A stretch of 58,014 nucleotides of DNA, taken from Myxococcus eversor (GTDB lineage: Bacteria > Myxococcota > Myxococcia > Myxococcales > Myxococcaceae). Within the stretch, counting starts at the first letter, position 1; each line of letters opens with the position of its first letter. This document shows, piece after piece, positions 17,848 through 26,363 of this stretch. The notes under the pieces are model-generated. The model made no database searches. It worked only from the letters and a program-made list of their open reading frames with translations, and was not told the origin of the DNA. The stretch is from the NCBI RefSeq assembly GCF_010894455.1, contig NZ_JAAIXY010000008.1, positions 382,447-440,460 of the forward strand, given 5' to 3'. Position numbers and translations under genes: made by a program.

Positions 17848-18168
17848 ATGGAAGCGACGGATGCGCCCGGCGTGGGGTGGCGGGAGCGAAGCATGGACAG
17901 TCTGGCTCGTGAGGCGCGAGACGCCCTGTTGCAGCGGGGCGAACGCCTGAGGTCACGGACCCGGACCCCGCCGAGTGTCCCGGAGCCTGGCACGTTGCTC
18001 TCCGATGCGGAGCGGCAGGAGTTGCTCGACATCGACGCGGCGCTCCAGCGAATCGCTGGAGGGTATTTCGGTCGCTGTGAGCGGTGTGGTGGGGCGATGG
18101 GGAGACATCGCCTGCGCGCGATTCCCGAGGCGCGCTACTGCATGACGTGCGCGACGCTGCGACGCTGA
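17848..18168 (+). CDS. TraR/DksA-type C4 zinc-finger protein
   Basis: 106 residues. The C-terminus has the four-Cys finger GRCERCGGAMG ... YCMTCA, and the preceding helix LLDIDAALQRIAGGYFG is the DksA-family signature before the finger. AAGGAAGG precedes ATG 17848. Members bind the secondary channel of RNA polymerase and modulate initiation. The N-terminal coiled coil is short, so this is a DksA-like paralogue, not DksA itself. Confidence 0.85.
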   Translation: MEATDAPGVGWRERSMDSLAREARDALLQRGERLRSRTRTPPSVPEPGTLLSDAERQELLDIDAALQRIAGGYFGRCERCGGAMGRHRLRAIPEARYCMTCATLRR

Positions 18169-18367
18169 AGGCGCGGGAGCCGTGCGCTCCACGCGCGCGA
18201 AAGAGGGGCTGCCGCTGGCGCAGACGCGGATGGAGCTGCTCCATGGGCCAGGAGCAGAGGGGTATACGGACTACCCACGCGCGACGCGCGCTGTCGGGGA
18301 GACAGTTTGGACCTCCGAGACCCACTCTTGACCCGGTGACGGGAATCGCCGGAACTAGAATCCACAC

Positions 18368-19063
18368 ATGACTCGGACGCACTGGTTGACCGTGCTCTTG
18401 CTCGTCCCGTGGATGGCCATGGCGCAGGCGCCCGACACCGGGTCAGACCGCTACATCCCCGCAGAGGCACCGCCGCTCCTGCCGGTGGAGGAAACGCCAG
18501 AGCGCGTCGAGCCTCTCCAACCGTCAGCATCATTCCGGGAGCCGAAGTCCGGCACCGAGGCCCGTCTCCCACTTGAATGGGTGGGAGGCGCCCTGGGCGT
18601 GGTCGTGGGTGCCCTGCCGGGCCTCTTCATCCTCAATCTCAATGGAGACGATTGCGGAGTGGAGAATTGCGAGTCGCAAGGCAGGTTTCCCGGCTCGGTG
18701 GGCGGCTCGCTGGTCGGGCGCGCCATCACCCTCCTGGGCATGCCGATTGGAATGGGGGTCGGCATCCTCGGAGCAGGCAGCCTCCTGGATGGAGAAGGCC
18801 AGCTTGGCTGGACCCTGGTGGGCGTCGCGGCGGGAGGGGGAGCACTCATCAGCAAGAACTGGGGGGAGGGGAACTTCTCCGCGACCTCTTCGTTGATCTT
18901 CACCGCCTCCGTGGCCCTGGTCGGCGGAATCGTCGGCTACGAGGTCTCCCATCACCTGCGCGTCGAGCGACGACGCAAACGCCACGAAGCCGGCCTCCAG
19001 GTGGTGCCCATCGTCACCCAAAGGGGCGGGGATGTCCTGGGCGGGCTGGCTGGCCGGTTCTGA
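18368..19063 (+). CDS. Exported Gly-rich membrane protein, unknown function
   Basis: 231 residues. A signal peptide ends at AMAQAPD. The mature part alternates short charged loops with Gly-rich hydrophobic stretches (GGALGVVVGALPGLFIL, TLLGMPIGMGVGILGAGSLL, ASVALVGGIVGYEVS), like small outer-membrane or integral-membrane proteins. Two Cys (DDCGVENC) may form a disulfide. No family recognised. Confidence 0.6.
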   Translation: MTRTHWLTVLLLVPWMAMAQAPDTGSDRYIPAEAPPLLPVEETPERVEPLQPSASFREPKSGTEARLPLEWVGGALGVVVGALPGLFILNLNGDDCGVENCESQGRFPGSVGGSLVGRAITLLGMPIGMGVGILGAGSLLDGEGQLGWTLVGVAAGGGALISKNWGEGNFSATSSLIFTASVALVGGIVGYEVSHHLRVERRRKRHEAGLQVVPIVTQRGGDVLGGLAGRF

Positions 19064-19136
19064 GCACCGGTGTCTCGGGTCTCACGCGATACACCCGTGT
19101 CGCGGGGGGGCCTCCAACCTCTGAGGCTCCTCAGTC

Positions 19137-19691
19137 GTGTCCTTCAGGGCTAGTCTCGCCCGGGTGAGCTACGAACTCGTCTTTGATGCGGCCCATTCTC
19201 CGATTCAATTCAAAGGAATCGCGCTGGGCACCGCGTTCACTGTCTTGGGGGCCCTCCTCTGGTGGAAGCAGCGATCCCCAGGATTGCCAGCCTGGACCCG
19301 ATTCCTCTTCCGAACGGCCAGCTCCCGCGTCTTTGGCCGGACATTCTTCTTCTTCTCGCTTTTTTGGACGGTCCTGGTGACCGCGTCGACCCTGAACGGG
19401 TATTTCCGGGTGCGCGGCGCGCTGGCCTCGGGGAACACCCTCGTCACGGAAGGCGTCGTGGCTGATTTTGTCCCAATGCCATACACGGGCCACGGCTCTG
19501 AACGCTTCACCGTGAGCGACGTCCCGTTCTCATTCAGCGACTACGTCACCACTCCGGGATTCAATCAAACCGTCTCACATGGAGGTCCGCTCAAGCCAGG
19601 GCTCCAGGTGAGACTCCACTACATCCAAGAAGGAAGGTCGAACCTCATCCTCAGGGCCGAGGTTCAGAGGGAGCAGCGCCGCGAGCAGTGA
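19137..19691 (+). CDS. DUF3592-like membrane protein
   Basis: 184 residues from GTG 19137, or 175 from GTG 19164. Two hydrophobic segments (GTAFTVLGALLWW and FFFFSLFWTVLVTAST) are followed by a beta-rich soluble domain beginning TEGVVADFVPMPYTG. This layout matches DUF3592 proteins, whose role is not known. Confidence 0.6.
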   Translation: MSFRASLARVSYELVFDAAHSPIQFKGIALGTAFTVLGALLWWKQRSPGLPAWTRFLFRTASSRVFGRTFFFFSLFWTVLVTASTLNGYFRVRGALASGNTLVTEGVVADFVPMPYTGHGSERFTVSDVPFSFSDYVTTPGFNQTVSHGGPLKPGLQVRLHYIQEGRSNLILRAEVQREQRREQ

Positions 19692-19788
19692 CGCCAGGGA
19701 TGGAGTCCCCGCCGTCAAGGAGGGACCTTCCCAAGGCGCAGGCGGCCGTCTCCGCCTTTTCTGCCCGGTGTGTCGCTCCCCTCGGAGG

Positions 19789-20184
19789 TCAGGCCTGGCG
19801 TCGGGAGCGGCGTGTGGGTTTGTCGTGATGATGCGGGGGCAGTGCCACCTCGCGCAGCCGGGTCCCCACCCGGACGATGGAGTCAATCACCGGCAACAGC
19901 TCCAGGCCGAGCGAGGACAGGGCGTACTCCACGGAGGGCGGCGAGGTGGGGAGGACCTCGCGTGTCACCGCGCCCTTTCCCGTCAGCTCGCGCAGCCGCG
20001 TGGTGAGCACCTTGGGCGAGATGCCGGGGATGTCGTGGAGCAGCTCCCCGAAGCGCCGGGGGCCACCGGAGAGCTGCCAGACAATGTTGGTGGACCACGC
20101 TCCACCCAGCAACGACATGCAGGCATGCATGGGGCAGCCCGGGGGCGGGGGTGGGGCCTTGCTCTTCCTCAGCTTCAGGGACAT
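19789..20184 (-). CDS. HxlR-family transcriptional regulator
   Basis: 131 residues with the MarR-like winged helix of HxlR regulators: CPMHACMSLLGGAWSTNIVW, FGELLHDIPGISPKVLTTRL, then LGLELLPVID. The first Cys sits where redox- or aldehyde-responsive HxlR proteins often have one. It is divergent from the glutathione S-transferase gene, with two 20-bp tandem repeats just upstream of its own start, so it probably controls both. Confidence 0.92.
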   Translation of the reverse strand: MSLKLRKSKAPPPPPGCPMHACMSLLGGAWSTNIVWQLSGGPRRFGELLHDIPGISPKVLTTRLRELTGKGAVTREVLPTSPPSVEYALSSLGLELLPVIDSIVRVGTRLREVALPPHHHDKPTRRSRRQA

Positions 20185-20189
20185 GGGTG

Positions 20190-20229
20190 GTTACCGCGAG
20201 GTGAGTGGAGTTACCACGAGGTGAGTGGA
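20190..20229. promoter_or_regulatory. Tandem 20-bp repeats, candidate HxlR operator
   Basis: GTTACCGCGAGGTGAGTGGA (20190-20209) is followed directly by GTTACCACGAGGTGAGTGGA (20210-20229), differing at one base. The pair lies 5 nt upstream of the HxlR start codon in the HxlR/glutathione-transferase intergenic region. A repeat period of two helical turns suits cooperative binding of dimers on one face. Confidence 0.55.
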
Positions 20230-20319
20230 AAGTGCGCTTACCTTACTCGCGCTGCTATCCAAAAGTAACCTGGGCCCGTTAGTGATGGGCCGTCGCTCCC
20301 ATCCACCACGAGGAATCCG

Positions 20320-20928
20320 ATGAAGCTCTATTTCTCCCCGGGCGCCTGTTCGCTGTCTCCCCACATCGTCGCGCACGAGGCGGGGCTCGAGCTCCAGCTC
20401 GAACAGGTCGACACCCAGACGAAGGTCCTCAAATCGGGCGGCGACTTCTGGAAGATCAACCCGAAGGGCTATGTGCCCGCGCTGGAGCTGGAGCCGGGCG
20501 AGGTCCTCACCGAGGGTCCCGCGCTGGTGCAGTACCTGTCGGACCTGCGGCCCGAGGCGGGGCTGATGCCCGCGGCGGGCAGCCGCGAGCGCTACCGCGT
20601 GCTGGAGATGCTCGGCTACATCAACTCCGAGCTGCACAAGACGTACGCTCCGCTCTTCCGGCCGACGACGCCGGACGCGACGCGCGAGGAGCGCACGGAG
20701 TACCTGTTCAAGCGCTACAAGCTCCTCGAGGAGCGCCTGGCCACGCGCGCCTATCTCTTCGGTGACACCTTCAGCGTCGCGGATGCCTACCTCTACACCG
20801 TCACCCGCTGGGCGAACTACGTGAAGGTGGACCTGTCCGGCTTCCCGAATCTGATGGCGTTCATGGAGCGCGTCTCCGCGCGTCCGGCGGTGCGCAAGGC
20901 GCTCGCGGCCGAGGGACTCCCGGTCTGA
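20320..20928 (+). CDS. gstA: Glutathione S-transferase, GstA type
   Basis: 202 residues. The N-terminal thioredoxin-like domain starts MKLYFSPGACSLSPHI, where Ser and Cys after the first strand are the catalytic pair of beta-class bacterial transferases; NPKGYVPALELEPGEVLTEG contains the glutathione-binding cis-Pro and Glu. The C-terminal helical domain has the FSVADAYLYTV capping motif. It conjugates glutathione or related thiols to electrophiles. AGGAATCCG precedes the ATG. Likely regulated by the divergent HxlR gene. Confidence 0.9.
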   Translation: MKLYFSPGACSLSPHIVAHEAGLELQLEQVDTQTKVLKSGGDFWKINPKGYVPALELEPGEVLTEGPALVQYLSDLRPEAGLMPAAGSRERYRVLEMLGYINSELHKTYAPLFRPTTPDATREERTEYLFKRYKLLEERLATRAYLFGDTFSVADAYLYTVTRWANYVKVDLSGFPNLMAFMERVSARPAVRKALAAEGLPV

Positions 20929-20937
20929 CCGGCCCTC

Positions 20938-21140
20938 GTGGACACCCTGACTCGCGCGAGCGTTTTCCAGCAGGGTCTCGGCTGTCGTTCGTTCCATTGC
21001 TGGTGCTCGCCTTCGCGTCCGGAGGCGGGCACTGGCAAGGCCCAGGCCGCTACGCCCTCGGAAACTTCCGAGGGGCCCTCGGTGGTGGGTCTCTGTAACG
21101 GTGCGTTACTTCGCCGCTTTCCAAGGGCGTCGCCGCGACC
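20938..21140 (+). other. Possible degenerate 5' part of a toxin gene
   Basis: This stretch lies upstream of the Imm11-type gene. A frame from about 20970 reads hydrophobic residues (FVPLLVLAFASGGG, signal-like) and then stops at TAA (21098-21100). No intact gene or ribosome-binding site is present. Given what follows, it may be the decayed start of the toxin that once preceded the immunity gene. Confidence 0.3.
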
Positions 21141-21878
21141 ATGACAGCGCTTGCCATCGCCTACCTGGGCGTGGACACGGTGTGGCGCCTGCTGGACGGG
21201 TGGTTGACCCTGGTGCGCCAGGTGGACCAGTCCACGACCTTCGAGCAACTCAGTTCGTCGGGCGAGGCATATGGAGAAGTCCTCGGAGAGAATGCGTCCA
21301 CCATGCCCAAACAACCTCGATACTTCTCGCTCGAACCCGACATGCAGCGGGGGAAATGGTCCCTGGATGAACCGCTTGATGGCCAGGGCCGCGAAATGGA
21401 GAACCTCAGGGAGTTTACGTCGGGACGACCCAGTCAGGTCTCAGGCCGCCTGTCGATTCCCATCGACGTGCCTGGAAGGCGGTTGGACTACAGCATGGCG
21501 GGTGCTGCCCTGACTCCTGTTGTTCACATCAAGGTGGCCACTCTCTTCGCTGAGCTGGCGCCCGACGACGTGCAACTGCTACCGGTGGATATCAAAGGCT
21601 GCCCGGACGAGTATCAAATACTCGTGGCCACGAAGGTTCTCCGGTGCATCGACGACAAGGCATCGAGAGAGATTCTGGTTTGGAAGCCAGAGGACGCTCG
21701 ACCGGATAAGCTCGGCCAGTACCGAAGCGTGGCGGGGATGCGGATTGACCGCAAGAACGTGGGGGATGCCAAGGTCTTCCGGACCTGGGGATGGACAGTT
21801 GCCCTCATCGTCACTGAGGACATCAAGGCGGCCATGGAGCGTGAGAAAGTCACGGGCGCGAAGTTCGAGGAAGTTTAA
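21141..21878 (+). CDS. Imm11-type (DUF1629) immunity protein with a fused toxin-like segment
   Basis: Residues 55-245 (from ATG 21303) look like a full Imm11/DUF1629 immunity protein: PRYFSLEPDM, VHIKVATLFAELAPDDVQLL, YQILVATKVLRCIDD and VFRTWGWTVALIVTEDIK. Residues 1-54 contain DGWLTLVRQVDQSTTFEQL and GEAYGEVLGENAS, which resemble the helical segment before the toxin domain in myxobacterial lipoprotein toxins. I infer a deletion that removed the toxin C-terminus and joined its middle to the immunity gene in frame. Whether translation starts at 21141 or 21303 is unknown; 21303 would give a normal immunity protein. Confidence 0.65.
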   Translation: MTALAIAYLGVDTVWRLLDGWLTLVRQVDQSTTFEQLSSSGEAYGEVLGENASTMPKQPRYFSLEPDMQRGKWSLDEPLDGQGREMENLREFTSGRPSQVSGRLSIPIDVPGRRLDYSMAGAALTPVVHIKVATLFAELAPDDVQLLPVDIKGCPDEYQILVATKVLRCIDDKASREILVWKPEDARPDKLGQYRSVAGMRIDRKNVGDAKVFRTWGWTVALIVTEDIKAAMEREKVTGAKFEEV

Positions 21879-21924
21879 AGCGCACGTTGGAGTTGTTCCT
21901 CGAGAATCGGATGGCGTGACCCGT

Positions 21925-22905
21925 TCACATCCGAGGAAAGCGCACGGGGCCGATGATGATGGCCCGTGAGTCTTTCCCGTCGCGCAGTTCGAGTGTGTAG
22001 GCCTCGTGGAGTTCGAGTGGACCGGCCTCTGTCTCCAGGATGAGCAACACATCGGTGTCGTCAGCCGTCAGGGGCCTCGCTTGCCAGACCCGCAGTTCAC
22101 GGGAGCGGCGACCCATGGCGTCCGTGAGCGTGGCCTGGCTCGCGGTCCATGGCGGATGGCCGCCCGCTGATGCCAGGAGCAGTGCCACCGCGACGCGGGA
22201 GGTGCTCCTGAATACATGAGCCCGGGTGCCACGCGACAGAATGGACTGTGGCCTCGGGTGGTACTGGCCGAGTTTGACGCCGAGAAGACCCTGCTCGTCC
22301 AGGAGCCCCGTGGCGAAGAGCCCTGTCAGGCCCGTTGGACCCTGCTCAGCTCGAAGCCTTGCGTTCTCCTCGCGCAGCCTCAGAAGCTCGCCCTCGAGCT
22401 GCGCGGTCTCGGTCCGCTCGTCGCGTACGCTCGGGGAAACGCTCACGACCTCCACCTGGGCATCGAATTGCCCCGGGGCCACGACCAGGAGAAAGCTCGC
22501 TTCTCTGGGAGCGGAGCCGTCCTCGTAGCGCAGGGTCAGGCGAAGCCGCGTGCCATCCTTGAGTTTGTCCGAGGGCAGCAGCACGAGGGTGTCCGCGGCC
22601 AGGACCACACGGTGAAAGCGCTCCCGCCCCTCCAACGTCACGGCGTCTGGTGCGAGAGCTCTGTCGAACAGGAGCACGGTGGTGCCTCCGGGACGAACAA
22701 AAATCTCTGAAGGTGAGCGAGCGGGGCGCGTCCCCAGTTCGATGCGACGAACCTCCGAGGACGGCGATGACGTGTGAGGCTGGGCCATTGCGCGCCCGCT
22801 GCACGTGCTCATGGCGACGAGGCACACCACGAGCGGCAGGAGAGGGCGTGGACGGCGCGTGCTACTCCTCCTCGTCACCGGTCTCCTGGAAGCGAATAAC
22901 GGCAC
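21925..22905 (-). CDS. DUF2381 family exported protein
   Basis: 326 residues from GTG 22905. A hydrophobic signal (RPLLPLVVCLVAMSTC) ends near RAMAQ. The mature protein contains FVRPGGTTVLLFDRALAPDAV, DGTRLRLTLRYEDG, a short coiled segment (LRLREENARLRAE) and a C-terminal AYTLELRDGKDSR. These mark DUF2381, a family confined to myxobacteria and often next to Ser/Thr kinases, as here. It overlaps the 3' end of the kinase gene by 44 nt and is probably co-transcribed. Function unknown. Confidence 0.82.
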   Translation of the reverse strand: MPLFASRRPVTRRSSTRRPRPLLPLVVCLVAMSTCSGRAMAQPHTSSPSSEVRRIELGTRPARSPSEIFVRPGGTTVLLFDRALAPDAVTLEGRERFHRVVLAADTLVLLPSDKLKDGTRLRLTLRYEDGSAPREASFLLVVAPGQFDAQVEVVSVSPSVRDERTETAQLEGELLRLREENARLRAEQGPTGLTGLFATGLLDEQGLLGVKLGQYHPRPQSILSRGTRAHVFRSTSRVAVALLLASAGGHPPWTASQATLTDAMGRRSRELRVWQARPLTADDTDVLLILETEAGPLELHEAYTLELRDGKDSRAIIIGPVRFPRM

Positions 22906-24841
22906 GCACGGGGAACTTGTTCGTCACGACGCCACGGTCATCGTCGCTGCCTGCCTTGGTGGGAAGGCCATACACCAGCCTAACGTCTGGGTCCATATAT
23001 GAGAGGCATACCGGGTAGCTCTTGCCCTTGAATCTCGCCTCGACGATTCGGCCATAGACCCGGGTGGGGGTGATGTAGATGTTCGTGATGAGTTGCGCTC
23101 CTGGGCGGAGCAATCCGAACGTCTGGTCCAGATGGGTCGAGATTCGAGACTCGCGGAGGGTGATGTCAGCTTCCTCGAGCCCCGTATTGTCCCTCTCCCC
23201 GATGGAGGCAGCCACCTGACGACCCAGCACCATGTTGAGTTGCGCCATGGTCTCCAGCGCTCCGGGCGGGCAGTCCTCGGCGGGCGGTGCTGGCTGGTGT
23301 TTCACCACAGACGGCGAGCTGGCGCAGGCGAGCCCCGTACAAGCCAGTGCCACCTTGGACATACGGGCCAGGGAGGGAGAACGCTGCTTCACGGGAGCGG
23401 GGGGCGACGCGGACGGGGCGGGGGCCTTCTTCACGGGAGTGAGGTCCTGGAGTGACGGCGCCACGGGGGCGACGGTCGCGGGGATGGGCTCCGCCGATGG
23501 CGAAACCGCGACTCCGCCACTGTGCGGCGACTCGCGCGGGCTGGCCAGTTTCTGACCAGTGGGGGTGGTCGTTTCATTGGTGACCTGTGGAGTTGTCTGT
23601 CTCCATCCGACCCCGAACCAGCTCCCAATCAGGCTCAAGGCCACCCCTCCCACCAGCGGCAACAGCAGGCGTCGATAGGGATGGGGATGTATCCGTCGCG
23701 ACTGGCCCTCCAGCGTGGCATGTCTGGGCGAGGTCCACGGCGCGGGTCGCGGTGGAGGACGCAGGGTGCCCAGCACCGTGGCCCACAGTTGTTGCAGTCG
23801 GGCCCGTGTCCTCGACGGAGGCTTGCGCAGGTGTGATGCCCACTCCGGACGCCGCACGCGGCGCAAGGCTGGAGACGGCTCTCCGTCCACCGAGGCGAGC
23901 GGAGGCTCCGCCCAATCGAAGAGGGGCTCATCCCAGGACCCGCCGGGTGCTCCTTCCAAGGTAGAGACCAGCGTCGATGCCAGCTCCGCGCCACTCTGGA
24001 AGCGGCGCGCGGGGTCCTTGTCCAGCATCCGATGGACCAGCGCGTCGAGCGCGGGAGGCACGCGGGGGTTCACCGTGGAAGGTGCCGGAGGCTCCTGCGA
24101 GGTGATGGCGGCGCACAGCACGTCCGCCGGCCAGCTCGGGAGGAAGGGATAGTGGCCCGTCGCGGCGCGATACAGACAGACGCCCAGCGCATAGAGGTCA
24201 TCGGTGGCCACGGAGGTGTAGCGGGCATCCGGGCGACGCCAGTGACGCTGGTGGAAGCGGATGGCCTCCGGGCTGCGCAGGTAGAGCGTCCCCGGAGGCA
24301 GTGGCCCTGTCGTCAGCGTGGGCGCACCGGTGTACACGCCCGCGCCCAGGTCGATGAGCACCGGGTCTCCCTCGGGAGTCCTCAAGAGGATGTGCTCCGG
24401 CTTGAGGTCCCGATGCAGCACGTCCCCCGCGTGCAGCGTGTCCAGGGCCAGCGCCACGCGACGCAGGGTCTCCAGGAGCTGCCGGAAGGTGGGGTTGTGG
24501 TGGTCCGCCCAGACGTGGAGCGCCGGCCCGGGCACCCAGTCCATGACGAAGTAGAAGTAACCCGTGACGATGTCCGGCCAGCGGCCACAGGCGTGCACCG
24601 CGACGACATTCGGATGCACCGCGCGGTCGAGCAGCAGCGTGAGCTCGCGCAGCGCTCGGCCCTCGGACGTGTCGCGGGCCAGCTTGAGGGCGAAGTAGCG
24701 CCCGGGCGCGTCCAGGGGCTCCACGCGATAGACGACGCCATAGCCGCCCACGCCCAGTCGCTCGATGACGCGCCAGCCGCTGGAGATGACGAGGCCCGGA
24801 GGAAGGGCGTCCGGATTCATCGGTGGGTTCCGCGTACTCAT
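22862..24841 (-). CDS. Ser/Thr protein kinase with membrane segment and C-terminal sensory-type domain
   Basis: 659 residues. The kinase domain (about 20-300) has the Gly loop LGVGGYGVVY, Lys in YFALKLARD, catalytic HRDLKPEHILL, and DLGAG in place of DFG with the metal-binding Asp kept. A Pro/Arg-rich linker and a membrane segment (LLLPLVGGVALSLIGSW, about 395-412) follow. The outer part ends in an unrecognised domain containing ESRISTHLDQTFGLL and VYGRIVEARFKG. Probably a transmembrane signalling kinase whose external domain senses or binds something, paired with the downstream DUF2381 protein. Confidence 0.88.
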   Translation of the reverse strand: MSTRNPPMNPDALPPGLVISSGWRVIERLGVGGYGVVYRVEPLDAPGRYFALKLARDTSEGRALRELTLLLDRAVHPNVVAVHACGRWPDIVTGYFYFVMDWVPGPALHVWADHHNPTFRQLLETLRRVALALDTLHAGDVLHRDLKPEHILLRTPEGDPVLIDLGAGVYTGAPTLTTGPLPPGTLYLRSPEAIRFHQRHWRRPDARYTSVATDDLYALGVCLYRAATGHYPFLPSWPADVLCAAITSQEPPAPSTVNPRVPPALDALVHRMLDKDPARRFQSGAELASTLVSTLEGAPGGSWDEPLFDWAEPPLASVDGEPSPALRRVRRPEWASHLRKPPSRTRARLQQLWATVLGTLRPPPRPAPWTSPRHATLEGQSRRIHPHPYRRLLLPLVGGVALSLIGSWFGVGWRQTTPQVTNETTTPTGQKLASPRESPHSGGVAVSPSAEPIPATVAPVAPSLQDLTPVKKAPAPSASPPAPVKQRSPSLARMSKVALACTGLACASSPSVVKHQPAPPAEDCPPGALETMAQLNMVLGRQVAASIGERDNTGLEEADITLRESRISTHLDQTFGLLRPGAQLITNIYITPTRVYGRIVEARFKGKSYPVCLSYMDPDVRLVYGLPTKAGSDDDRGVVTNKFPVRAVIRFQETGDEEE

Positions 24842-25109
24842 GGTCGTCAGAGGTCTCCTGGGAGTTCCTGAACCTAGCAGGTTGAGTGCCCCTCATGAGA
24901 CCTGCGATGGTGGGTCTCCGACAGGTGACGTCCCAGGCAGGGGCCGCGAGGCTCCCGGGAGACGTGCGCCCATGAGGCGGGGCCCGCCGCGCTGGGAGGG
25001 CCCGCTCCACCCCTCCAGCCCTGGAGGCCCTCAGGCTGTTCACCAGGCCTCGGCGGGGTTGTCCGCCCGGCCGCTCCCCACCCGGGGAGGCGGTAAAAGC
25101 CGTGCGCCG

Positions 25110-25137
25110 GGCCGTGTCTAAGGGTATAGACAGGGCC
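25110..25137. promoter_or_regulatory. 11-bp inverted repeat over a -10-like element
   Basis: GGCCGTGTCTA (25110-25120) and TAGACAGGGCC (25127-25137) form an inverted repeat with one mismatch around AGGGTA. The centre contains TATAGA (25125-25130), a -10-like hexamer only 10 nt before ATG 25141. A repressor such as the small HTH protein encoded next could bind here. If the hexamer is the -10, the transcript would be almost leaderless. Confidence 0.45.
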
Positions 25138-25140
25138 TTC

Positions 25141-25368
25141 ATGTGTCCCATGGTGAAGACCGAAGACCTCATCGACGCCCAGGGCGTGGCCGGCCTGCTG
25201 CAGCTGCGCCACTCCAACAGCGTGAGCACCTATCTGCGCCGCTACCCGGACATGCCCCGCCCCATCCTGGACCTGGGCACGGGCCGTCCCCGGTTGTGGC
25301 TGCGGCCCCAGGTGCTGCGCTGGCTGCGCGCCCGCAAGTCGGACACGGTCCACACCGGAGTTGAGTGA
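25141..25368 (+). CDS. Small helix-turn-helix DNA-binding protein
   Basis: 75 residues from ATG 25141, or 72 from ATG 25150. The sequence EDLIDAQGVAGLLQL, then SVSTYLRRYPDMPRP and RPRLWLRPQVLRWL, has the layout of AlpA/MerR-like single-domain HTH proteins: a helix, a recognition helix, a PxP wing and a Trp-Leu tail. No clear ribosome-binding site precedes either start. Its stop overlaps the start of the methionine aminopeptidase gene (TGATG). Confidence 0.7.
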   Translation: MCPMVKTEDLIDAQGVAGLLQLRHSNSVSTYLRRYPDMPRPILDLGTGRPRLWLRPQVLRWLRARKSDTVHTGVE

Positions 25369-26363
25369 TGACCACCGCCAGTCCCCGTACCCCTCCCGCC
25401 GTGCTGCCCGGTCCCAATGACGTCTGCTGGTGTGGCAGCGGCTCCAAGTACAAGAAGTGTCACCGTGGCGCCGACGCCGTCGAGGCTCGCAAGAAGGGCC
25501 CCGAAGTCGCTCGCCAGGGCATCCGGCCGGGCATCATCAGCCCCCGCCGCGACGTGCCCCTGAACATCCCGCGTCCGGACTACGCCGTGTCAGGCCGTCC
25601 GCTGCGCCGGGGCGGAGACTCCGACATCAAGACGCCGGACGTCATCGCGCGCATGCGCCGCGCCTGCAAGGCCGCCGCGGAGGTGCTCCAGGAGGTGGCG
25701 GGCCACGTCCGCCCGGGCATCACCACCGACGAGCTGGATGCCATCACCCACGAGGCGTACATCCGCCGGGGCGGCTACCCGAGCACGCTCAACTACCACG
25801 GCTTCCCCAAGTCGCTGTGCACCTCCGTCAACGAGGTCATCTGCCACGGCATCCCCGACAGCCGCGCGCTCGAGGACGGGGACATCGTCAACCTGGACAT
25901 CACCATCTTCCTGGATGGGGTGCACGGGGACTGCTCGGCCACGTACTTCGTGGGCACTCCGCAGCCGGAGAGCGAGCGACTGGTGCGAATCACCCGCGAG
26001 TGTCTGAACGAGGGCCTCGCCGCCGTGAAGCCCGGCCGTCCCGTCAGCGATATCGGCCGCGCGATTGAGAATCACGCCACCAAGAACGGCGTGAGCGTGG
26101 TGCGCGCCTACTGCGGCCACGGCATCGGCGAGACGTTCCACACGGCCCTCCAGATTCCGCACTACTACGAGCCGGAGGCCGACACCGTCATGCAGACGGG
26201 CATGATTTTCACCGTCGAGCCGATGATCAACCAGGGTGGCTGGGGACACCGCACGTGGGACGACGGATGGACCGCCGTCACCGCGGACGGCAGCCGCAGC
26301 GCGCAGTTCGAGCACACGCTGCTCGTCACCGAGCAGGGCGCCGAAATCCTCACGGTGCCCTGA
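25368..26363 (+). CDS. map: Type I methionine aminopeptidase with N-terminal SEC-C zinc motif
   Basis: 331 residues. Residues 20-34 hold the SEC-C motif CWCGSGSKYKKCHRG. The peptidase domain has all five metal ligands: Asp in VNLDITIFLDG and in GDCSATY, His in GHGIGETFH, Glu in FTVEPM and Glu in FEHTLLVT. It removes the initiator Met from nascent proteins; the SEC-C extension probably tethers it to the ribosome. Start ATG 25368 overlaps the preceding stop by one base, so translation is likely coupled to the HTH gene. Confidence 0.94.
   Translation: MTTASPRTPPAVLPGPNDVCWCGSGSKYKKCHRGADAVEARKKGPEVARQGIRPGIISPRRDVPLNIPRPDYAVSGRPLRRGGDSDIKTPDVIARMRRACKAAAEVLQEVAGHVRPGITTDELDAITHEAYIRRGGYPSTLNYHGFPKSLCTSVNEVICHGIPDSRALEDGDIVNLDITIFLDGVHGDCSATYFVGTPQPESERLVRITRECLNEGLAAVKPGRPVSDIGRAIENHATKNGVSVVRAYCGHGIGETFHTALQIPHYYEPEADTVMQTGMIFTVEPMINQGGWGHRTWDDGWTAVTADGSRSAQFEHTLLVTEQGAEILTVP

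Noticed and set aside
17985..18000. A sigma-54 promoter (TGGCACGTTGCT)
   Set aside because: The -24 and -12 elements lack the required spacing and the site is inside the DksA-like gene.
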